Below, in pieces: positions 58,809-64,000 of a DNA stretch of 64,000 nt (positions are counted from its first letter, which is position 1; each line of letters starts with the position of its first letter). The position numbers were made by a program, and so were the translations under genes. Source of the stretch: Brevundimonas sp. (GTDB lineage: Bacteria; Pseudomonadota; Alphaproteobacteria; Caulobacterales; Caulobacteraceae); the NCBI RefSeq assembly GCF_013912065.1, contig NZ_JACESA010000006.1, forward strand, positions 62,001-126,000. The letters are read 5' to 3'. The notes under the pieces are model-generated. The model was given only the letters and a program-made list of their open reading frames with translations, was not told where the DNA came from and ran no database searches.

Positions 58809-60454
58809 GGCCGCATCGATTTCGAGCGGTCCCGCGCCGGGCCGAACTCGGCGCCTGGGTTCCACTCCGGCCATTGGTCCGAATCCGCCAGCTCGCGGCC
58901 TACGGCGTAGATCAAGGCCACATCGGCGGCGGCGGCGTCCATCCGCCAGGTGTGGTCCCATTCGTCCGATGGCTGGTGATAGCGGTTCTGGACATAGTCG
59001 CGGCTGGCCGCGCTGGCGCCGGTGAAGCCTGCGGCGGGGAAGAGGGCCGGGACGCCCTTCAACGCCAGCGGGAAGTGATCCGAGCGATAGAAGGCCCCGG
59101 CCTGGGGCGCCGGATCGGCGATCAGGCTGCGGCCGACTTCGGTCGCGTGGCGGGCCAGCACATCGTCCAGCTGGTTCTTGCCCTTGCCGATGACGACGAC
59201 ATTGGCATCGATCTCGGTTCCGGGCAGCAGGCTGTCGACATTGATGTTGGCGACCGTGGTCTCCAGCGGCCAGACCGGATTGGCGGCGTAATAGGTCGAG
59301 CCCAGCAGGCCCGCCTCCTCGCCCGACCAGGCGGCGAAGACGACCGACCGTTTCGTCGGCGGCGCGCTGGCGAAGGCGTGGGCCAGTTCCAGCAGGGCGG
59401 CGACCCCCGTCGCATTGTCCACGGCAGCATTATAGATCTTGTCGCCCGAGGCGTCCGGCGTGCCGACGCCGTAGCCGTCCCAGTGGGCGCCGTACATGAC
59501 CGTCTCCTCCGGACTTTCCGCGCCGGGGATGCGGGCGATGACGTTCTTGGTCTCGACCCGGTCGGCGACCTGACCGAAATCGACGCTCAGGGTCACGCCC
59601 GGCAGGACGACGGGGCGGAAGTCGGCGCGGCGGGCGCTGGCCTTCAGGGCGGTGAAGTCGAGACCCGCGGCGGTGAACAGTTCTTCCGCCTTGGCGCGCT
59701 GAATCCAGCCCTGGAAGGGCGCGCGTTCGGCGTCGGGATCGGCGCGGACGATGTCGAACTTGGGCGCGGCGGACGAGTTCTGCAGCACCGACCAGCCATA
59801 GCCGGCGCCCGCCGTCTCATGCACCACCAGCACGCCGGCGGCCCCGCGTCGGCCCGCCTCCTGGAACTTGTAGGTCCAGCGGCCATAGAAGGTCATGGCC
59901 TTGCCGTCGAACAGATCCGCCACGGGATCGCCCGCGGGGGCCTCGAAGTCGGGGTCGTTGACCAGGACGACGATGACCTTGCCCCGGACGTCGACGTCCT
60001 TGAAGTCATCCCACTGGCGCTCGGGCGCCGTGGCGCCATAGCCGACGAAGACGACCGGCGCGTCCGTCACCGTGACATGATCGACGGGACGGTCGCTGGA
60101 AACCAGAACGTCGGGGCCGCGCTCCAGGCTGATCGTGCGGTCGCCGACGCGGGCAGCGATAGCGGCCGGGCCGTCCTGACGGGTGCGCGACAAATGGGCG
60201 ACCTGAACAAAGGCTCCGTCGGGTCCGCCGCCCTCGGCCCCGGCGGCGCGGAACTGTTCGACCAGCCAGGCGACGGTCTTCTCCTCGCCCGGCGAGACGG
60301 GGGCCCGACCTTCGAATTCGTCCGAGGCCAGGACGCGCACCGCCTCGTTCATCCGCGCGGCGTCGATGTTCGGCGCGGCCTCCTGGGCCGAACCGGCCGT
60401 CGATACGGCCATCATCAGGGCCAGGGCGGAAACGGCGGGAAGAGCGTGGCGCAT
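58805..60454 (-). CDS. M28-family metallopeptidase with PA domain
   Basis: 549 residues. A signal peptide ends near GSAQE (24). A PA-type insert (PVVFVGYGATAPERQWDDF) lies at about 130-250. The zinc ligands are in GAHWDGYG, AVDNATGVAALLELA, AWSGEEAGLLGS, INVDSL and YHQPSDEW, the five-ligand pattern of M28 aminopeptidases. It should act in the periplasm or outside on peptides. It overlaps the divL stop by four bases. Confidence 0.92.
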   Translation of the reverse strand: MRHALPAVSALALMMAVSTAGSAQEAAPNIDAARMNEAVRVLASDEFEGRAPVSPGEEKTVAWLVEQFRAAGAEGGGPDGAFVQVAHLSRTRQDGPAAIAARVGDRTISLERGPDVLVSSDRPVDHVTVTDAPVVFVGYGATAPERQWDDFKDVDVRGKVIVVLVNDPDFEAPAGDPVADLFDGKAMTFYGRWTYKFQEAGRRGAAGVLVVHETAGAGYGWSVLQNSSAAPKFDIVRADPDAERAPFQGWIQRAKAEELFTAAGLDFTALKASARRADFRPVVLPGVTLSVDFGQVADRVETKNVIARIPGAESPEETVMYGAHWDGYGVGTPDASGDKIYNAAVDNATGVAALLELAHAFASAPPTKRSVVFAAWSGEEAGLLGSTYYAANPVWPLETTVANINVDSLLPGTEIDANVVVIGKGKNQLDDVLARHATEVGRSLIADPAPQAGAFYRSDHFPLALKGVPALFPAAGFTGASAASRDYVQNRYHQPSDEWDHTWRMDAAAADVALIYAVGRELADSDQWPEWNPGAEFGPARDRSKSMRP

Positions 60455-60491
60455 CGGGAACTCCTTGGGGGCGAGGGCCAGCCTGCCCGCC

Positions 60492-61697
60492 TCAGTCCCG
60501 GATGTCGACCCAGTCCAGCACGCCGCGGGCCGCGACGACGCCGGAGGCGAAACTGGCCTGAAGCAGATAGCCGCCGGTCGGCGCCTCCCAGTCCAGCATC
60601 TCGCCGGCGACGAAGACCCCCGGTCGGCCCCGCAGCATCAGACGGGCGTCGACCGCGTCGAGCGCTACGCCCCCGGCGGAGGAAATGGCCCGCTCAAGCC
60701 CCTGGACCCCCGTCAGTCTCAGCGGCAAGGCCTTGATCCGTCGCGCCAGGGCCGCCGGCGAATCCGGCAGGGGGCCGGCCTCGCGCAGAAGGGCCGCCTC
60801 GACGGGATTCAATCCCGCCGCCTTGCGCAGATGGTTCGACAGGCTGGCCTTGCCGCGCGGACGCGACAGCCGTTCCGTCAGCCGCCCGGTCGCCACATCC
60901 GGCTTCAGGTCGATCTCGAGATCCGCCCGTCCCTGCACCTCGACCGCCGTCCGCAGTTGGGCCGACAGGGCATAGACGGCCCCGCCCTCTATGCCGTAGC
61001 CGGCGATCATGGCTTCGCCGCGCACGGTGCGGCCGTCATGGGTCAGGGCGACGCCCTTCAACGGTTGACCGGCGAACCGCTCGCGGAACATCGACGACCA
61101 GTCGACGTCGAAGCCGACGTTGGCCGGTCGGAACGGCGCTACAGGCGCGCCCAGCCAACCAGCCCAGGCGCCGTCCGAACCCAGACGCGGCCAGCTGGCG
61201 CCGCCCAGGGCCAGGACCACGGCGTCTGGCCGTTCCAGACGCTCCCCGTCCGGCGTGTCGAAGACCAGCGCCCCGTCCCGCCACCCGATCCAGCGCGACC
61301 GGGTGCGGATTTCGACGCCGAGCCCGTGAAGCCGCGCCAGCCAGGCCCGCAGCAAGGGCGAGGCCTTCATGGCCCGGGGAAACACGCGCCCGCTGGACCC
61401 GACGAAGGTCGGCTGGCCCAGCCCCTCGACCCAGGCGGTCAGATCGGCGGGGGAAAAGACGCCGATCCAGGCGCCGACCGCCGCCGAAGCCTCGCCATAG
61501 CGACCCGCGAACCGCTCCATCGGCTCGGAATGGGTCAGGTTCAGCCCGCCTCGGCCCGCCATCAACAGTTTTCGCGCCGGCGACGGCATCCGCTCGTGCA
61601 CCACAACCCCCATCCCGGCCTCGGCCAGGGTTTCAGCCGCCATAAGGCCGGCGGGGCCGGCGCCGATCACATGCACCAGACAGGCGGATTGGGTCAT
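60492..61697 (-). CDS. TIGR03862/HI0933-like flavoprotein
   Basis: 401 residues from ATG 61697. GAGPAGLMAAE near 12, RKLLMAGRGGLNLTHSEP near 44, SSGRVFPRAMKASPLLRAW near 105 and the closing EMLDWEAPTGGYLLQASFASG near 368 match the HI0933-like FAD family in its TIGR03862 form. Function unknown. It is paralogous to the gene at 6669-7889, but the two differ in the signature around residue 50 (GGGRCNFTN there, GRGGLNLTH here). Confidence 0.88.
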   Translation of the reverse strand: MTQSACLVHVIGAGPAGLMAAETLAEAGMGVVVHERMPSPARKLLMAGRGGLNLTHSEPMERFAGRYGEASAAVGAWIGVFSPADLTAWVEGLGQPTFVGSSGRVFPRAMKASPLLRAWLARLHGLGVEIRTRSRWIGWRDGALVFDTPDGERLERPDAVVLALGGASWPRLGSDGAWAGWLGAPVAPFRPANVGFDVDWSSMFRERFAGQPLKGVALTHDGRTVRGEAMIAGYGIEGGAVYALSAQLRTAVEVQGRADLEIDLKPDVATGRLTERLSRPRGKASLSNHLRKAAGLNPVEAALLREAGPLPDSPAALARRIKALPLRLTGVQGLERAISSAGGVALDAVDARLMLRGRPGVFVAGEMLDWEAPTGGYLLQASFASGVVAARGVLDWVDIRD

Positions 61698-61761
61698 CGG
61701 CCTGCTTTGCCCGCTCAAGGCGACGCTGGCTATAGGGGGCCGGATCGTTATGTTCCGCACC

Positions 61762-62241
61762 ATGAGCGTCGCCTTCACCCGAGAAGAAGATCTGGAAGCC
61801 ACGGCCGCCGACCTGGTGGACCGCCCGATCTCGCCCCATCCCAATCTGGTCACGCCTGAAGGCCTGGCCCTGATCGAGGCCGAACTGGCCTCGGCGCGCG
61901 CCGCCTACGGCGCCGCCCAGGTCAAAGGCTCGATCGAGGCCGACCGCACCGCCATGGCGCGGGCGACGCGCGATCTGCGCTACTGGTCCGCCCGACGGGC
62001 CTCGGCCCAGCTGGTCGAGCCGGGCGAGGACGACGGCCGCGTACGGTTCGGGGGTTGGGTCTCTATCGAGCGCGACGACGGCCGCGCCCAGACCTGGCGT
62101 ATCGTCGGCGAGGACGAGGCCGATCCGGCCAAGGGTTCGGTCAGCCACGTCTCCCCTCTGGCGCGCGCCCTGCTGGGCCGACGGGTCGGAGACGAGGCGG
62201 TGGTGGCCGGTCAGTCGGTCGAGATCGTCGGCCTGGGCTAA
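61762..62241 (+). CDS. GreA/GreB-like RNA polymerase secondary-channel factor
   Basis: 159 residues from ATG 61762; ATG 61750 is an in-frame alternative. NLVTPEGLALIEAELASARAAYG is the start of the Gre coiled coil and ADPAKGSVSHVSPLARALLGRRVGDEAVV the C-terminal FKBP-like domain (IVG-D-A-S-PLG type). The coil tip does not show the GDLSENAEY acidic motif of GreA, so cleavage stimulation may be altered or absent. It is divergent from the flavoprotein gene. Confidence 0.82.
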   Translation: MSVAFTREEDLEATAADLVDRPISPHPNLVTPEGLALIEAELASARAAYGAAQVKGSIEADRTAMARATRDLRYWSARRASAQLVEPGEDDGRVRFGGWVSIERDDGRAQTWRIVGEDEADPAKGSVSHVSPLARALLGRRVGDEAVVAGQSVEIVGLG

Positions 62242-62247
62242 TCCGCC

Positions 62248-62685
62248 TTAGCGGCCCCTCTCGGATTCTTCGCCCAGCATCTCGCGGATCATGTCCAGGA
62301 TCAGTTTCTGGTTTCGGGCCGGCAAGCGCGGCGCAAGCCGGGCGATCTCGACGCTGTGTTTCGTCGGCCTGTCCGTCGGGCTCTGCGGCGCGTGTTGGAA
62401 ACCAGGGCCGTCGTCTTCGCCGACGCCCAGGGCGCGGTCTTGCGGCGCGTCGAAGCCGTGGAAGAAGAAGGGAATGTCCACCTTCATGAACTCGGCCATC
62501 TCGAACAGTTTGGACGCCGAGACGCGGTTCGTGCCCTTCTCGTATTTCTGGACCTGCTGGAAGCTGACGCCGACGGCGCGGGCCAGGGCGGTCTGAGTCA
62601 GGCCCAGGCCGAGACGTTTTTCCTGCACGCGGCGGCCGACGTGGCGATCGACGGGATGCGGCTCCTCGATCTTCTCACGCGTCAT
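62248..62685 (-). CDS. XRE-family transcriptional regulator
   Basis: 145 residues. A helix-turn-helix LTQTALARAVGVSFQQVQKYEKGTNRVSAS lies at about 29-58 with RRVQEKRLGLG before it; a variable middle with DAPQDRAL follows and a helix-rich C-terminus (LPARNQKLILDMIREML). Similar regulators sit beside lnt in Alphaproteobacteria. Target genes are not known. Confidence 0.88.
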   Translation of the reverse strand: MTREKIEEPHPVDRHVGRRVQEKRLGLGLTQTALARAVGVSFQQVQKYEKGTNRVSASKLFEMAEFMKVDIPFFFHGFDAPQDRALGVGEDDGPGFQHAPQSPTDRPTKHSVEIARLAPRLPARNQKLILDMIREMLGEESERGR

Positions 62686-62696
62686 GCCCGTCCGCC

Positions 62697-64000
62697 TCAG
62701 ATCACTGTTCGATTCGTACGGAGCCTAGTTGTTCGAATCAACGGCCACAAGCCGGCGAGACCGGCGGCGATCAGACCGACGAGGAAGAACCAGTCGCCCA
62801 TACGGCCATAGGGGGTGACGCCGGTCGGACGCGGCAGGCGGGCGTCGATCACGCCCATGACGCCGGGGTCCAGTCGCTGACCCTCCACGATCCGGCCCCA
62901 GGGATCGATCATGGCCGAAATCCCCGTAGGCGTGGCTCGAGCAATGGGCAGGCCCGTCTCGATGGCGCGATAACTGGCCAGGTTCAGGTGCTGGCGGGGT
63001 CCGGAGGTGGCGCCGAACCAGGCGTCGTTCGAGGCGTTGACGATCCAGTTCGGACGGCCCGCCGCGCCCGGCGTGAAGCCCGGATAGAGGCTTTCGTAGC
63101 AGATCAGCACCTGGGCCGGCGGCGCGCCGGGAATGGCGATCGGCGCCGGGACGGGTCCGGCGGAAAAATCGCTGGGCATATGCACCAGGCTGCGCAAGCC
63201 GACCGCCGTCATGATCGAGCCGAGGGGCAGATATTCGCCGAACGGCACCAGCCGGTGCTTGTCATAGACGGCGGCGATCCGCAGACCCGGTCCGCCCTCG
63301 TCGGCCAGGGCGAACAGGCTGTTGTAGTAGCGGCCGCCCTCGGGCGCCGTCGGGTCCGGCTCGCCGCGCGCCAGGCCCATCAGCAACGTCTGGCCGGGAC
63401 GGAGGGCGGTGGCGATGGATGTGGCGTCGGCCGAGGCGAAGACGTCGTTGGCCGAGGCCGGCAGGGCGCCTTCGGGCCAGACCACCACGTCGGGAGTGGC
63501 GGCGCCGGGCTGGGCCGTCAGGGACAGGTAGCGATCCACGATGGAGCGGTAGGTCGCTGGAGACCATTTCGTCTCCTGTTTCACATCGGCCTGGACCAGA
63601 CGGACCACCGTGTCGGTGAACTGGAGATCGGCCTGCGCCAGCCGGACGGCGCCGAAGACGCCGACCGCCGCCAGGGCCAAAACGCCCAGGCCGGCCGAAA
63701 TCAGACGGCCGCGCTGCGCCCCCGGTCCGATCAGCGGGGCGAGGGCGGCGGTCGCGGCCACGGTGACCAGGCTAAGGCCATAGACGCCGACGACCGAGGC
63801 GAACTGCGACATGCCGCCGCCCGCCCGCCAGGTCGCCCCGGCCGGGTTCCAGGGAAACCCGGTCAGCACATGGCCGCGCAGCCATTCGGCGGCGCAGAAC
63901 AGGGCGGCGAACAGCAGAACCCGAACCGGACCGATTGGCGCGTATCGGCGATAGAGGGCGCAGGCCGCGCCCCAGAACAGACCCAGGCCCGCCGGCAGCA
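62697..64000 (-). CDS. lnt: Apolipoprotein N-acyltransferase, 5' end outside window
   Basis: About 434 residues visible, open at the window edge (N-terminal membrane helices missing; the first internal residues read LPAGLGLFWGAACALYRRYAP). Catalytic Glu in VVWPEGALP, Lys in YDKHRLVPFGEYLP and Cys in VLICYESLYPG form the nitrilase-type triad. Membrane helices flank the soluble domain and the C-terminal helix is FFLVGLIAAGLAGLWPL. Lnt adds the third acyl chain to lipoproteins. The XRE gene is downstream on the same strand. Confidence 0.95.
   Translation of the reverse strand, partial: LPAGLGLFWGAACALYRRYAPIGPVRVLLFAALFCAAEWLRGHVLTGFPWNPAGATWRAGGGMSQFASVVGVYGLSLVTVAATAALAPLIGPGAQRGRLISAGLGVLALAAVGVFGAVRLAQADLQFTDTVVRLVQADVKQETKWSPATYRSIVDRYLSLTAQPGAATPDVVVWPEGALPASANDVFASADATSIATALRPGQTLLMGLARGEPDPTAPEGGRYYNSLFALADEGGPGLRIAAVYDKHRLVPFGEYLPLGSIMTAVGLRSLVHMPSDFSAGPVPAPIAIPGAPPAQVLICYESLYPGFTPGAAGRPNWIVNASNDAWFGATSGPRQHLNLASYRAIETGLPIARATPTGISAMIDPWGRIVEGQRLDPGVMGVIDARLPRPTGVTPYGRMGDWFFLVGLIAAGLAGLWPLIRTTRLRTNRTVI

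Overview
The window is a GC-rich, gene-dense chromosomal segment that reads as Caulobacterales, most likely Brevundimonas or a close relative. The clearest pointers are a DivL-type cell-cycle kinase with tyrosine at the phospho-acceptor position, the chvI-chvG-hprK-EIIA-HPr operon typical of Alphaproteobacteria, TonB-dependent receptors, a PhaR regulator, and a groESL promoter that fits the Caulobacter housekeeping consensus. The genus is inferred from gene content; no 16S rRNA or tRNA gene was seen. No prophage, insertion sequence, integron or CRISPR array was recognised.

Layout. 1-8.4 kb: the 5' part of a thioredoxin-TPR co-chaperone (ybbN/cnoX), an SDR oxidoreductase, a CPA1 antiporter, a YbaK-type deacylase, a DUF6065-like protein, a Tat-type secreted unknown, then ahcY behind a perfect 16-bp palindrome, and an HI0933-like flavoprotein. 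8.4-13.9 kb: a large unknown protein, divergent from the ChvI/ChvG two-component system, HPr kinase, EIIA and HPr. 13.9-19.6 kb: a beta-propeller phytase divergent from a TonB receptor, then a PAS histidine kinase whose H-box histidine is glutamine. 19.8-25.9 kb: lpdA, a chemoreceptor and mutS. 26.0-30.4 kb: a cobalamin riboswitch and btuB-like receptor, an aldo/keto reductase homologue without its catalytic residues, and a maiA/fumarylacetoacetase pair. 30.5-34.9 kb: small stress or envelope proteins (DUF883, holin-like, DUF1328, glycine zipper, OmpA), a phosphoesterase and a lipid kinase. 35-39.4 kb: a DsbD/ScsB thiol reductant transporter and pgi. 39.4-41.3 kb: a DUF1826 gene and a CobW-family zinc chaperone diverging from a 17-bp Zur-like palindrome. 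42-44.1 kb: groES-groEL with a promoter and a degenerate CIRCE.

44.1-47.6 kb: a MITE-like palindromic repeat that supplies the last 15 codons of a GT2 glycosyltransferase, then a GT39/ArnT-like transferase and HMG-CoA lyase. 48.4-51.5 kb: phaR, a small unknown, a PAQR membrane protein and a thiolase. 51.5-56.3 kb: htpX, an SdhAF4-like factor, two secreted low-complexity proteins, pyrF, marC and a minimal zincin. 56.4-64 kb: divL, an M28 peptidase, a second HI0933-like flavoprotein, a GreA/B-like factor, an XRE regulator and the 3' part of lnt.

Most genes are housekeeping. The points that stand out are regulatory or degenerate: two sensor kinases without the usual histidine, a pseudo-AKR, three palindromic operators or riboswitches tied to metabolite or metal sensing (SAH, Zn, B12), and a repeat that has become coding sequence.
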